From assembly GCF_025548555.1 (NCBI RefSeq), contig NZ_JAJLPA010000012.1, positions 25,938 through 89,937 on the forward strand: a stretch of DNA of 64,000 bases. Direction: 5' to 3'. Under the pieces are notes generated by a model. The model ran no database searches. It had not been told where the DNA came from and saw only the letters and a list, made by a program, of their open reading frames with translations. Both the position numbers and the translations under genes were made by a program. Below are positions 43,402-52,585 of the stretch, one piece after another. Positions within the stretch are counted from its first letter, which is position 1; each line of letters begins with the position of its first letter. Source of the stretch: Sphingomonas sp. A2-49. GTDB taxonomy: Bacteria > Pseudomonadota > Alphaproteobacteria > Sphingomonadales > Sphingomonadaceae.

Positions 43402-44745
43402 ATGCATCGTATCCTGATCGGCGTCGCCGGCATCCTCGTCATTCTCGGTATCGCCGTCGCGCTGTCCACCGATCGCCGCGCGATCCGGCTGCGCGTCGTC
43501 GGCGCCGCCTTCGCGCTGCAGGCGCTGATCGCGACGATCGTGCTCTACTGGGGACCCGGGCGGCAGGCGCTGGCCGGCGCGTCCGCGGGCGTATCTGCGC
43601 TGCTCGGTTACTCGCAGAAGGGCACCGAATTCCTGTTCGGCAAGCTCGCCGCGCCGGAGATCGGCGGCCAGAGCTTCGCGATCGCCGCGCTGCCGGTCAT
43701 CATCTTCTTCGCCAGCCTCGTCTCGATCCTCTATTATCTGGGCGTCATGCAGGTGGTGGTGCGCTGGGTCGGCGGCGGCATCGAATGGGTGATCGGCACG
43801 TCGAAGGTCGAATCGCTGTGCGCCGCCGCCAACATCTTCGTCGGCCAGTCGGAATCGCCGCTGGTGATCCGCCCCTATCTCGCCGGCCTGACCCCGCCGC
43901 AGCTGTTCACGGTGATGACCAGCGGCATGGCGGGCGTCGCCGGCACGATCCTCGCCGCCTATGCCTCGATGGGCATCCGCATCGAATATCTCCTCGCGGC
44001 GAGCTTCATGGCGGCACCCGGCGGCATCCTGATGGCCAAGATCATCATGCCCGACCGCAGCGTCGCGCCCGAGGGCGAGCTGCCGCTCGGCGACCTGCCC
44101 GACGGGAACCGCCAGATCGCGCTCGCCGAACACCGGATCAGCGGCGCCGGCCCGGCCGCGCTGCTGCCGGAGGGTGGCCCCGCGGGCACGCCCGGCGAGC
44201 CGCTGCCCGAAGCGACGCACGACGAGGAAAAGCCCGCCAACCTCATCATGGCCGCCGCGCAGGGCGCGCAGACGGGCGTGCGGCTGGCGGTCGCGGTCGG
44301 CGCGATGGTGCTGGCGTTCGTCGCGCTGGTGGCGCTCGCCAACGGGCTGCTCCGCGGCCTCGGCAACCTCGTCGGGCTGCCGGGCCTCAGCTTCCAGGCG
44401 CTGCTCGGCTATGTCTTCCAGCCCGTGATGTTCCTGCTCAACGTGCCGTGGAACGAGGCGGGGATCGCCGGCGGCCTGTTCGGCGAGAAGATCGTGCTCA
44501 ACGAATTCGTCGCCTATATCGACCTCGGCCAGCAGAAGGGCCTGTCGCACCAGACCGTGGCGGTCGTGACCTTCGCGCTATGCGGCTTCGCCAATTTTTC
44601 CTCGATCGCGATCCAGATGGCGGTCACCGGCAGCCTGGCGCCCAACCAGCGACCGATGATCGCCAAGCTCGGCCTGCGCGCGCTCGCCGCGGGCAGCCTT
44701 GCCAACCTGATGTCGGCGGCGCTCGCCGGCCTGCTGATCGGCTGA
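43402..44745 (+). CDS. nupC: Concentrative nucleoside transporter (NupC type)
   Basis: 447 residues. CNT features: ALPVIIFFASLVSILYYLGV, the nucleoside-binding stretch FVGQSESPLVIRPYL, and NEFVAYIDL with GFANFSSIAIQ near the C-terminus. It imports nucleosides with sodium or protons. A hydrophilic insertion of about 60 residues (about 220-275, GDLPDGNRQIALAEHR) separates the two halves. It lies 10 bases ahead of the amino-acid permease gene on the same strand. Confidence 0.93.
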   Translation: MHRILIGVAGILVILGIAVALSTDRRAIRLRVVGAAFALQALIATIVLYWGPGRQALAGASAGVSALLGYSQKGTEFLFGKLAAPEIGGQSFAIAALPVIIFFASLVSILYYLGVMQVVVRWVGGGIEWVIGTSKVESLCAAANIFVGQSESPLVIRPYLAGLTPPQLFTVMTSGMAGVAGTILAAYASMGIRIEYLLAASFMAAPGGILMAKIIMPDRSVAPEGELPLGDLPDGNRQIALAEHRISGAGPAALLPEGGPAGTPGEPLPEATHDEEKPANLIMAAAQGAQTGVRLAVAVGAMVLAFVALVALANGLLRGLGNLVGLPGLSFQALLGYVFQPVMFLLNVPWNEAGIAGGLFGEKIVLNEFVAYIDLGQQKGLSHQTVAVVTFALCGFANFSSIAIQMAVTGSLAPNQRPMIAKLGLRALAAGSLANLMSAALAGLLIG

Positions 44746-44755
44746 TCGCGCAGGC

Positions 44756-46102
44756 ATGACCGGTCTCCAGCGCAGCCTCGGGCCGGGCCAGCTCGCGATG
44801 ATCGCGATCGGCGGCGCGATCGGCACCGGACTGTTTTTGGGCAGCGGCTTCGCGATCGGCCTCGCCGGGCCGGCGGTGCTGGTGAGCTATGCGATCGGCG
44901 GCCTCGTCACGCTGGCGCTGATGGGGTGCCTGGCCGAAATGACGGTGGCCGATCCGGCGACGGGGTCGTTCGGACTGTTCGCGGAACGCCATCTCGGCCG
45001 TTTCGCCGGGTTCCTGGTCCGCTATGCCTATGTCACCTGCATCATCCTGGCGATCGGGACGGAGGTGACCGCGGTCGCGATCTACATGCGCTTCTGGGCG
45101 CCCGACGTGCCCGGATTGTGGTGGATCGGCGGCTTCGCGGGCGCTCTGCTGGCGGTCAACCTCGCCAGCGTCCGGATGTTCGGCGCGGTCGAATACGCCT
45201 TTTCCGCGGTCAAGGTCGCCGCGATCCTGGCGTTCGTCCTGATCGGGCTCTGGGTGATCGCGCTCACCGGGGTGGGCCTGCACCACTATAGCGCGCACGG
45301 CGGTTTCGCTCCCCACGGCATCGGCGGGATCTGGACCGCGGTGATCGTCGCGATCTTCAGCTACCTCAGCATCGAGATGATCGCGGTCGCGGCGGGCGAG
45401 GCGCGCGAGCCCGAACGCGCGATCGTCGCCGCGTTCCGCTCGACGATGCTGCGGCTGGCGCTCTTCTACCTCGGCAGCCTCGCGGTGATGCTCGCGATCG
45501 TGCCGTGGACGCAGGCGGGGACGACGACCAGTCCCTTCGTCACGGTGATGCAGGCGACCGGCCTGCCCTATGCCCCCGGCATCCTCAACGCCGTCGTCCT
45601 GATCGCCGCGCTGTCGGCGATGAACAGCCAGCTCTACACCGCGTCGCGGATGCTGTTCAGCCTCGCCGGGAGCGGCTTCGCGCCACGGGGGCTGACGCGG
45701 GTCAACCGGCGCGGCGTGCCGGTCGCCGCGCTGCTCGCCTCCGCCGCGGGAATCGCCGTCGCCGCCGGCGTCTATCTGTGGCGGCCGGATGCGGCGCTGG
45801 GGGTGATGATCGCGGTGTCGATCTTCGGCGGGCTCTTCACCTGGGGCATGATCTTCGTCACCCACCTCGCCTTCCGCCGGCGGGTCGGTGCACCGGCGGC
45901 GTTCCGGATGTGGGGCTATCCCTGGACCAGCCTCGCCGGCGCCGGGGCGATCCTCGCGATCCTGGCGACGACGCCGTTCACGGGGCCGTTCGCGCTGACT
46001 CTGGCCTATGGCGTGCCGTTCCTCGCGATCCTGACCGGCGTGTACGCGCTGTGGTTCCGGTCGAAGGACAGCCCCGCGGCGGCGGGTATCGACCGGCGCT
46101 GA
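44756..46102 (+). CDS. Amino-acid permease (APC superfamily)
   Basis: 448 residues with twelve helices. The N-terminal signature IAIGGAIGTGLFLGSG and FGLFAERHLGRFAGFL in the third helix match the amino-acid transporter family that includes GABA, proline and aromatic permeases. Substrate not predictable. It probably shares a transcript with nupC (10-base gap). Confidence 0.9.
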   Translation: MTGLQRSLGPGQLAMIAIGGAIGTGLFLGSGFAIGLAGPAVLVSYAIGGLVTLALMGCLAEMTVADPATGSFGLFAERHLGRFAGFLVRYAYVTCIILAIGTEVTAVAIYMRFWAPDVPGLWWIGGFAGALLAVNLASVRMFGAVEYAFSAVKVAAILAFVLIGLWVIALTGVGLHHYSAHGGFAPHGIGGIWTAVIVAIFSYLSIEMIAVAAGEAREPERAIVAAFRSTMLRLALFYLGSLAVMLAIVPWTQAGTTTSPFVTVMQATGLPYAPGILNAVVLIAALSAMNSQLYTASRMLFSLAGSGFAPRGLTRVNRRGVPVAALLASAAGIAVAAGVYLWRPDAALGVMIAVSIFGGLFTWGMIFVTHLAFRRRVGAPAAFRMWGYPWTSLAGAGAILAILATTPFTGPFALTLAYGVPFLAILTGVYALWFRSKDSPAAAGIDRR

Positions 46103-46136
46103 CGATGCGGCCCGAACGGACGCGCGGCAGCGCGCG

Positions 46137-46283
46137 CTATTCGTCGGTGCGCATCTTCACCTTGTTGGGCAAATCCTTGCCCTTGGTCCGGCGCGAGGGC
46201 AGCTGCACCGGGTTCTTCTTCTTCCATTCCTTGTAGGTCATCGGCCCGTCGGGCGTGTCGACGATCGTGTCATCGAGGCTCAT
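46137..46283 (-). CDS. 48-residue basic protein, unknown function
   Basis: 48 residues, MSLDDTIVDTPDGPMTYKEW then KKKNPVQLP and a lysine- and arginine-rich end. A very good ribosome site (GGAGGAGGAT) lies 3-12 bases before the ATG, and the gene follows hbd by only 21 bases on the same strand. The hydrophilic, charged composition and ribosome site argue for a real small protein. I do not know the family. Confidence 0.7.
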   Translation of the reverse strand: MSLDDTIVDTPDGPMTYKEWKKKNPVQLPSRRTKGKDLPNKVKMRTDE

Positions 46284-46304
46284 GCCATCCTCCTCCCGTC
46301 CTCC

Positions 46305-47174
46305 TCAGCGCGTCGGTTCCGGCGTCGCGCCGCTGTAATCGTAGAAGCCGCGCCCGGTCTTGCGGCCGTACCAGCCCGCCTCGACGTATTTGACCAGCAG
46401 CGGCGCCGGGCGGAACTTGGGATCGCCGGTGCCTTCGAACAGCACCCGCGTGATTTCCAGACAGGTGTCGAGGCCGATGAAGTCCGCCAGCGTCAGCGGC
46501 CCCATCGGGTGGTTGAGCCCGAGCTGGCAGGCGAGGTCGATGTCGCGGATCGTCGCCACGCCCTCGCCCAATGCGAAGACCGCCTCGTTTATCATCGGCA
46601 TCAGCACGCGGTTGACGATGAAGCCCGGCGCGTCGTTGGCGCGCACCACCGCCTTGCCGAGCCGATCGGCGAAATCCTCGATCCGGGCCACCGTCGCGTC
46701 CGACGTGGCGAGGCCGCGGATCACCTCGATCAGCCCCATCACCGGGACAGGGTTGAAGAAATGCACGCCGATGAAGCGCGCCGGATCGGGCGTCGCCTGC
46801 GCCAGCCGCGTGATCGGGATCGACGAGGTGTTGGAGGCGAGCACCGCGTCGGCGCCGAGCACCGCGCCGACGTCCCTGAAGATCGCGCGCTTGATCTCCT
46901 CGCGCTCGGTCGCCGCCTCGATCACCAGCGCGCAGTCGCCCATCGTCGCGACGCCCGCCACCGGCTCGATGCGCGCCAGCGTCGCGTCGCGGGTGGCGGC
47001 GTCGATCTTTTCCTTGTCGACCGCACGCGCCAGCTGTTTGGCGATGCCCGCCTTGCCCGCGTCCGCGCGCTCCTGCGACACGTCGGTCAGGATCACGCGA
47101 TATCCCGCCGCGGCGGATACCTGCGCGATCCCCGCGCCCATCTGGCCCGCCCCGATGACTCCGACCGCCTGCAT
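46305..47174 (-). CDS. hbd: 3-hydroxybutyryl-CoA dehydrogenase
   Basis: 289 residues. Rossmann loop [15 protein letters not shown], catalytic HFFNPVPVM, and C-terminal dimer domain starting [16 protein letters not shown]. It oxidises or forms 3-hydroxyacyl-CoA in short-chain fatty-acid, butyrate or polyhydroxybutyrate metabolism. It follows egtD after 68 bases on the same strand and precedes the 48-residue gene. Confidence 0.95.
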   Translation of the reverse strand: MQAVGVIGAGQMGAGIAQVSAAAGYRVILTDVSQERADAGKAGIAKQLARAVDKEKIDAATRDATLARIEPVAGVATMGDCALVIEAATEREEIKRAIFRDVGAVLGADAVLASNTSSIPITRLAQATPDPARFIGVHFFNPVPVMGLIEVIRGLATSDATVARIEDFADRLGKAVVRANDAPGFIVNRVLMPMINEAVFALGEGVATIRDIDLACQLGLNHPMGPLTLADFIGLDTCLEITRVLFEGTGDPKFRPAPLLVKYVEAGWYGRKTGRGFYDYSGATPEPTR

Positions 47175-47242
47175 GTCCGTCTCCCTATCCGTTTGGCGCG
47201 CCATAGCGGCTTTCGGCGCCGCTGCCAGCCGGACGTGTCCGG

Positions 47243-48220
47243 TCAGGGCGCGGGCCGCTCCGCCTGCGCCTCGCACAGGAACAGCGCGAACAGGCCGTCG
47301 GGATCGGTCCATTCGTGGATCGGCGTCCACCCGCCCGAACGCAGCAGGATGCGCGCATCGCGCGAGCCGTATTTGTGGCTGTTCTCGGTATGGATGCTCT
47401 CCCCCGCGGCCATCGCGAACGGGCGACCGTCGACGGTGAAGGCGACGTCGCCGGTCGCGACCAGATGCATCTCGATCCGGGCGCGGTCGTCGTTCCAGCG
47501 TGCCTCGTGCCGGAAGGCGTCGACCGGGATCGTGCCGTCCAGCTCGCGGTTGATCCGGTCGAGCAGGTTGCGGTTGAACGCCGCGGTGACGCCCGCGGCA
47601 TCGTCATAGGCGGCGACCAGCGTGTCGGGGTCCTTGATCCGGTCCATGCCGATCAGCAGCATCGCGCCCTCCCCCAGCGACGCGCGCATCGCGCGCAACA
47701 GGTCGACCGCCATCAGCGGGATCATGTTACCGATGGTCGAGCCGGGGAAGAAGCCGAGCTTGGGCGTGTCGGCGACCGTGTGCGGCAGGGTGAGCGGCCG
47801 CATGAAGTCCGCCTCGAACGGCAGTACCAGCAGGTCGGGGAACGCCGCCGACAGCATGCGCGACGATTCGCGCAGGAAATCGCCGGAAATATCGATCGGG
47901 ACATAGGCGGACGGCTGGGCGCAGCGCAGCAGCAGCGGCGTCTTCACAGACGATCCCGATCCGAACTCCACCACCGCGCGGCCGGTGCCGACGATGCTCG
48001 CGACCTCCGGACAGATCCGCTCGAGGATCGCGGTTTCGGTCCGCGTCGGATAATATTCGGGGACGTTGGTGATCCCTTCGAACAGTTCCGATCCCAGCCG
48101 GTCGTAGAACCAGCGCGCGGGGACCGCGCGCGGCCGGCGTTCCAGCCCGGCGAGCACGTCCGCGCGGAACTGCGGATCGGCCAGCGACTGTTCGCCGTCC
48201 TCGGCTTCGGGTTTCAGCAT
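47243..48220 (-). CDS. egtD: L-histidine N-alpha-methyltransferase EgtD
   Basis: 325 residues. The family begins with a stretch like [24 protein letters not shown] (in parts, [18 protein letters not shown]); SAM loop [16 protein letters not shown], and PGSTIGNM in the middle. EgtD trimethylates histidine to hercynine in the first step of ergothioneine synthesis. Its ATG lies within egtB's last codons, a 7-base overlap. A dedicated egtA or egtC is not seen here, as is usual outside actinobacteria. Confidence 0.95.
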   Translation of the reverse strand: MLKPEAEDGEQSLADPQFRADVLAGLERRPRAVPARWFYDRLGSELFEGITNVPEYYPTRTETAILERICPEVASIVGTGRAVVEFGSGSSVKTPLLLRCAQPSAYVPIDISGDFLRESSRMLSAAFPDLLVLPFEADFMRPLTLPHTVADTPKLGFFPGSTIGNMIPLMAVDLLRAMRASLGEGAMLLIGMDRIKDPDTLVAAYDDAAGVTAAFNRNLLDRINRELDGTIPVDAFRHEARWNDDRARIEMHLVATGDVAFTVDGRPFAMAAGESIHTENSHKYGSRDARILLRSGGWTPIHEWTDPDGLFALFLCEAQAERPAP

Positions 48221-49473
48221 CGGATATCCTTGGCGAGCCGCACGCCGGTGAACTGCCAGCGCTGGTGCGGGTAGAAGAAGTTGCGGTAGCTGGCGCGGAC
48301 ATGCCCGCGCGGCGTCGCGCAGCTGCCGCCGCGCAACACGAACTGGCCGCTCATGAACTTGCCATTGTATTCGCCGACCGCGCCCTCGGCGGTGCGGAAG
48401 CCGGGATAGGGGCGATAGGCGCTGCCGGTCCATTCCCACACGTCGCCGAAGAAGGCGGGGCCGGCGGACGCGGGGCGCGGCTCGACCGGACCGGCGTCGT
48501 CCATCTGGTTGCCGCGGGTCGCATCGTGCGCCTGCGCCGCCGCTTCCCATTCGAATTCGGTCGGCAGCCGCGCACCGGCCCAGCTGGCATAGGCGTCCGC
48601 TTCGTAGAGGCTGACGTGCGTCACCGGCGCGGCGGGATCGATCGCGCGGCGGCCGTCGAGCCCCATGCGGGTCCAGCCGCCGTCGCGGGCCTCCCAATAC
48701 AGGGGCGCCGCGATACCCTCCGCCTTCACCCAGGCCCAGCCGTCGGCGAGCCAGTGCCGCGGGTCGTCATAACCGCCGTCGGCGATGAAGGCGGCCCATT
48801 CGTCGTTGGTCACCGTGCGGTCGGCGATCGCATGGGGCACCAGCAGCGCGTCGTGGCGCGGGCCTTCGCAGTCGAAGGCGAAGTCGGCGCCCTCGTGACC
48901 GATGCGGACGATGCCGCCGGGCCGCGCGATCCAGCCGATCGGGTCGGGCATCGCCACCGGCGTCTTCGCCGCCGCGGGCCACAGTCCCGGTTCGAGCGGG
49001 TTCTCGCCGAACAGGTGCAGGATATCGGTGACGAGCAGTTCCTGGTGCTGTTCCTCGTGATGGCAACCGAGCGCCACCAGCGCCAGCGCCGCGTCGGGCA
49101 GGTCGGCCATCGCCGTCGCCATCGCCGCATCGACGTAAGCGCGGTACGCGCGCACCTCGTCCAGCGTCGGGCGGGTCACCATGCCGCGCCGGTCGCGCGC
49201 ATGGCGCCGCCCTTCCGCCTCGTAATAGCTGTTGAACAGGAAGGGGAAACGATCGTCGTGCAGGCGATAGCCCGCGACATGGTCGCGCAGCACGAACGTT
49301 TCGAAGAACCAGGTCGTGTGCGCCAGATGCCATTTCGTCGGCGAGGCATCGGGCATCGACTGGACGGTGGCGTCGGCGTCGGACAGCGGCGCGGCGAGCG
49401 CCAGCGACAGCGCGCGGACCGACGCATAGCGTCGCGCAAGCGGGGTTTCCGGTTCGGGCGCGATCTTCAGCAT
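48214..49473 (-). CDS. egtB: Ergothioneine biosynthesis sulfoxide synthase EgtB
   Basis: 419 residues: an N-terminal DinB-like helical domain with the iron-binding HX3HXE (H139, H143, E145) and a C-terminal formylglycine-generating-enzyme-like domain ([48 protein letters not shown]). EgtB joins hercynine to cysteine or gamma-glutamylcysteine with oxygen. The start at MLKIAPEPE has GGGGAAG upstream; the frame stays open beyond it. Confidence 0.95.
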   Translation of the reverse strand: MLKIAPEPETPLARRYASVRALSLALAAPLSDADATVQSMPDASPTKWHLAHTTWFFETFVLRDHVAGYRLHDDRFPFLFNSYYEAEGRRHARDRRGMVTRPTLDEVRAYRAYVDAAMATAMADLPDAALALVALGCHHEEQHQELLVTDILHLFGENPLEPGLWPAAAKTPVAMPDPIGWIARPGGIVRIGHEGADFAFDCEGPRHDALLVPHAIADRTVTNDEWAAFIADGGYDDPRHWLADGWAWVKAEGIAAPLYWEARDGGWTRMGLDGRRAIDPAAPVTHVSLYEADAYASWAGARLPTEFEWEAAAQAHDATRGNQMDDAGPVEPRPASAGPAFFGDVWEWTGSAYRPYPGFRTAEGAVGEYNGKFMSGQFVLRGGSCATPRGHVRASYRNFFYPHQRWQFTGVRLAKDIRC

Positions 49474-49573
49474 GGCAAAACTTCCCCGCGCCTCGGCGCC
49501 AAGTCGGACAAGCGAACGAAACGGGAAAGGGTTGCAGAACAAAGCGTCATCCCGGCAAACACCGGGCGGAACG

Positions 49574-50122
49574 CTACCGGTTCGCCCCCGGCCGCCACGT
49601 CACGTCGCCGCCGGCACCCTGGTTCACCGCCCGCGCCGCGACGAACAGCCAGTCCGACAGGCGGTTGAGATAGGCGAGCGCCGGCGCGTTGAGGCCGTCG
49701 ACCGCCACCGCGCTCCGTTCCGCGCGGCGCACGATCGCCCGAGCCAGATGCAGCGCTGCGGCGGCGGGATCGCCGCCGGGCAGCACGAAACTGGTCAGCG
49801 GCGCCAGACCGGCGTTCATCGCGTCGATCTCCGCCTCCAGCCGCGCCACCTGCTCCGGCACGATCCGCAACGCGCCCGCGATCCCGTCCGGCGTCGCGAC
49901 ATCGGCGCCGAGATCGAACATGTCGTTCTGGATGGTCGTCAGCGCCGCGGCGGGATCGCGTCCGCCCAGCGTCGCCACGGCGATGCCGATCGCGCTGTTG
50001 GCTTCGTCGATATCGCCGATCGCGGTCATCAGCGGGTCCGCCTTCGACACCCGCGATCCGTCGACCAGGCCCGTGGTGCCGGCATCGCCCGTGCGTGTGT
50101 AGATCCGGTTGAGCTTGACCAC
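49574..50122 (-). CDS. pduO: Cob(I)alamin adenosyltransferase, PduO type
   Basis: 182 residues from a GTG start. [20 protein letters not shown] at the N-terminus is the ATP site of the PduO family, and [13 protein letters not shown] and [13 protein letters not shown] near the end complete it. It makes adenosylcobalamin. It follows the twin-helix membrane protein by 9 bases and probably shares its message with gluQ. Confidence 0.95.
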   Translation of the reverse strand: MVKLNRIYTRTGDAGTTGLVDGSRVSKADPLMTAIGDIDEANSAIGIAVATLGGRDPAAALTTIQNDMFDLGADVATPDGIAGALRIVPEQVARLEAEIDAMNAGLAPLTSFVLPGGDPAAAALHLARAIVRRAERSAVAVDGLNAPALAYLNRLSDWLFVAARAVNQGAGGDVTWRPGANR

Positions 50123-50131
50123 GCTAGCGGA

Positions 50132-50362
50132 TCAGGTGCGACCGCCGAGGAACAGGATCAGAACCACGATCAGGATCGCCAGCGCCTGGAAGAAGATCCG
50201 CTGCTGCATCATGCGGTTCGACTTGAGCGAGGCGGCCGAGGGCCCCTCGCCGCTCCGCACCTGCGCATGGCTTTCCTGAAGGAAGGCGATGACGCCGCGG
50301 ACCAGCGCGACCACCGTCGCCAGCATCGCCGCGATCAGCAGAATGACGAGGAAAGTGTTCAT
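50132..50362 (-). CDS. Twin transmembrane helix small protein (HIG1-like)
   Basis: 76 residues with two helices (about 3-25 and 57-73) separated by a polar loop holding LKSNRMMQQRIFFQ. This is the HIG1_N-type or twin transmembrane helix family, common next to pduO in alphaproteobacteria to my memory. HIG1 proteins in mitochondria support respiratory complexes; the bacterial role is unknown. Between gluQ and pduO with 9-base gaps. Confidence 0.87.
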   Translation of the reverse strand: MNTFLVILLIAAMLATVVALVRGVIAFLQESHAQVRSGEGPSAASLKSNRMMQQRIFFQALAILIVVLILFLGGRT

Positions 50363-50371
50363 GGCCCTTAT

Positions 50372-51250
50372 CTAGGCATTGTCGGGGGCAAAGCCAATGG
50401 GCGGCGCGCCGGGCGCGCCCTGCCCCGCGCGCAGCGACCGCGCCAGCGCCGCCCCGTCCTCGCCCGCCGCGCGCCGATCCGCCAGCGCCGCCGCGCCGTT
50501 GCGCTTGGCGAGCCGTTCGCCGTCGGCGCCGACCAGCAGCGGGTGGTGCAGATACACCGGCGTCGGCAATCCCAGCAGCCCCTGGAGCAAACGGTGGACG
50601 TCGGTCGCGCGCATCAGGTCGCGGCCCCGCACCACGTCGGTCACGCCCTGCGCCGCGTCGTCGACCGTCACCGCCAGGTGATAGCTCGCCGGCGCATCCT
50701 TGCGCGCCAGCACGACGTCGCCGAACGCCAGAGGCTCGGCGCGCTGCGGCCCGGCATCGCGGTCGATCCAGCCGAGCGGCCCCGCCGCGGCGAACGCGGC
50801 GTCCATCGCGAGCCGCCACGCATGCGGCACCCCCGCCGCGACCCGCTCCGCCGCGACGCCCGCATCGAGCCGGCGGCACGTCCCCGGATAGACCGGCCCG
50901 TCCGGCCCGTGGTGCGGCGCGCTGGCGCTCGCGGCGATGTCGGCGCGCGTGCAGAAGCAGGGGTAGAGCAGCCGATCGGCGCGCAGCCGGTCCAGCGCCG
51001 CGGCATAGGCGGGCAGCCGGGTCGATTGCCGCACGACCGGACCGTCCCAGGCCAGCCCCAGCCAGGCGAGGTCGGCGAGGATACCCGCGACATGGTCTTC
51101 GCGGCTGCGCGTGCCGTCGATATCCTCGATCCGCAGCAGAAACCGGCCACCCGCGCGCCGCGCATGGTCATGCGCGCGGATCGCGGCATAGGCGTGGCCC
51201 AGGTGCAGCCGGCCGGTCGGGCTGGGCGCGAAGCGGGTGACGACGGTCAT
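50372..51250 (-). CDS. gluQ: Glutamyl-Q tRNA(Asp) synthetase
   Basis: 292 residues. It resembles the catalytic half of glutamyl-tRNA synthetase with no anticodon-binding domain: HIGH-like SPTGRLHLGHA, zinc cysteines in CFC and GTC, and the KMSKS-like LAKRNG. GluQ charges glutamate onto the queuosine base in tRNA(Asp). It may start the run gluQ - twin-TM - pduO. The YhhQ gene for queuosine precursors lies 8 kb away. Confidence 0.93.
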   Translation of the reverse strand: MTVVTRFAPSPTGRLHLGHAYAAIRAHDHARRAGGRFLLRIEDIDGTRSREDHVAGILADLAWLGLAWDGPVVRQSTRLPAYAAALDRLRADRLLYPCFCTRADIAASASAPHHGPDGPVYPGTCRRLDAGVAAERVAAGVPHAWRLAMDAAFAAAGPLGWIDRDAGPQRAEPLAFGDVVLARKDAPASYHLAVTVDDAAQGVTDVVRGRDLMRATDVHRLLQGLLGLPTPVYLHHPLLVGADGERLAKRNGAAALADRRAAGEDGAALARSLRAGQGAPGAPPIGFAPDNA

Positions 51251-51363
51251 GTCCGGTACCGCCGCACGACGGCGGACGCTTGACCATCGTCGGCCGGCTG
51301 TGCTGTCATACCAGCGTCACTCCCGTGGGCGACACGGCCTGCGGGTAATCCGTGGGAGGAGCC

Positions 51364-51930
51364 GTGTTTCATCCCGATCTGATCCGTCACCCCGATAGTT
51401 GTCCCGCGCTCGTCCTCAACGCGGATTATACGCCGCTGTCCTATTATCCGCTCAGCGTCTGGCCGTGGCAGACCGCGATCAAGGCGGTGTTCCTCGATCG
51501 CGTCGACATCGTCGCGCATTACGAACGCGCCGTGCGCAGCCCGACCGCGGAGATCAAGCTGCCGTCGGTGATCGCGCTGAAGCAATATGTCCGTCCCTCG
51601 GCATTTCCGGCGTTCACCCGCTTCAACCTGTTCCTGCGCGACCGGTTCGCCTGTCAATATTGCGGCGTGGCGCGCGACCTGACGTTCGACCATGTCGTAC
51701 CGCGCGCGCAAGGCGGGCGGACGACGTGGGAGAATGTCGTCACCGCCTGCGCGCCGTGCAACCTGCGCAAGGGCGGGCGGACGCCGAAACAGGCGCATAT
51801 GCCGCTGCATATCGAGCCGATCCGGCCGACCAATTGGCATCTGCAGGAACATGGCCGCGCGTTTCCGCCAAACTATCTCCACGACACATGGCACGACTGG
51901 CTCTACTGGGACGTCGAGCTGGAAGCATGA
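51364..51930 (+). CDS. HNH endonuclease family protein
   Basis: 188 residues from GTG 51364 (MFHPDLIRHPDSC), the start seen in related proteins; an earlier GTG at 51352 lies inside the ribosome site GGGAGGA. The HNH fold has CQYCG, DHVVPRAQGG and CAPCNLRKGG, so both zinc cysteine pairs and the catalytic histidine are present. Stand-alone HNH proteins of this kind are widespread in alphaproteobacteria; their target is unknown. Confidence 0.88.
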   Translation: MFHPDLIRHPDSCPALVLNADYTPLSYYPLSVWPWQTAIKAVFLDRVDIVAHYERAVRSPTAEIKLPSVIALKQYVRPSAFPAFTRFNLFLRDRFACQYCGVARDLTFDHVVPRAQGGRTTWENVVTACAPCNLRKGGRTPKQAHMPLHIEPIRPTNWHLQEHGRAFPPNYLHDTWHDWLYWDVELEA

Positions 51931-51943
51931 TCGGAGGCTGGAT

Positions 51944-52396
51944 TTGCGGCAGGTAATCATCGTGGCGGCGCTGGGGGCGATGCTGGCGGGCTGCGGGGCG
52001 AAGGACGACAAGGCGGCGCAGGCGGATGCCAATGCGGCGGGCTTCGTGCCGCCGGCGGTCACCAGCCGCGTCGATTTCGCCAGCGCGATGGAGCGCCGGT
52101 TCCGCACGCTCGACCGCAACGGCGACGATCGGCTCGACGCATCCGAACTGCCCCGCCGCAACAGCCGGCTGATGGCGTTCGATCGCGACAAGGACGGCAA
52201 GATCAGCCTGATCGAATGGGGCGAGGGCACCGTGCGCCGCTTCGACCAGATGGACCTCAATCACGACGGCACCGTGACGTCGGAAGAGGAGAGCGAATGG
52301 CGCGCCGCCCGCGCCGCCGGCCGCACCCCCGCCGCGCAGCCGACCACGCCCGTGCTGGGCGACGCGCTGAGCAATCAGGGGACGACCGCGCGGTAG
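51944..52396 (+). CDS. EF-hand lipoprotein
   Basis: 150 residues from TTG 51944, chosen because GGAGG lies 7 bases upstream. The lipobox is LAGC with the acylated Cys17, so it is membrane-anchored. Three EF-hand loops follow: DRNGDDRLDASE, DRDKDGKISLIE and DLNHDGTVTSEE, each with calcium ligands at the standard places. A proline-rich C-terminus closes it. It probably senses or binds periplasmic calcium; a partner is not apparent. It lies 13 bases after the HNH gene. Confidence 0.88.
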   Translation: MRQVIIVAALGAMLAGCGAKDDKAAQADANAAGFVPPAVTSRVDFASAMERRFRTLDRNGDDRLDASELPRRNSRLMAFDRDKDGKISLIEWGEGTVRRFDQMDLNHDGTVTSEEESEWRAARAAGRTPAAQPTTPVLGDALSNQGTTAR

Positions 52397-52585
52397 AGCC
52401 GCAACGCCGGTTCGGATTGGAACCGACCGTCCCCGTCGCACCGTCACGCCGGACAGGCTCCGGGGACGGCAATCCGGGAATGGACGTCGCGACGCAGGAT
52501 CGCGATCGGCGGGAGAAGGCACGCTTTCGCAACGACGACATCTTCCCCGGTTGACCGGAAACCTGCCGCAGCGCAGCATCGGGCC

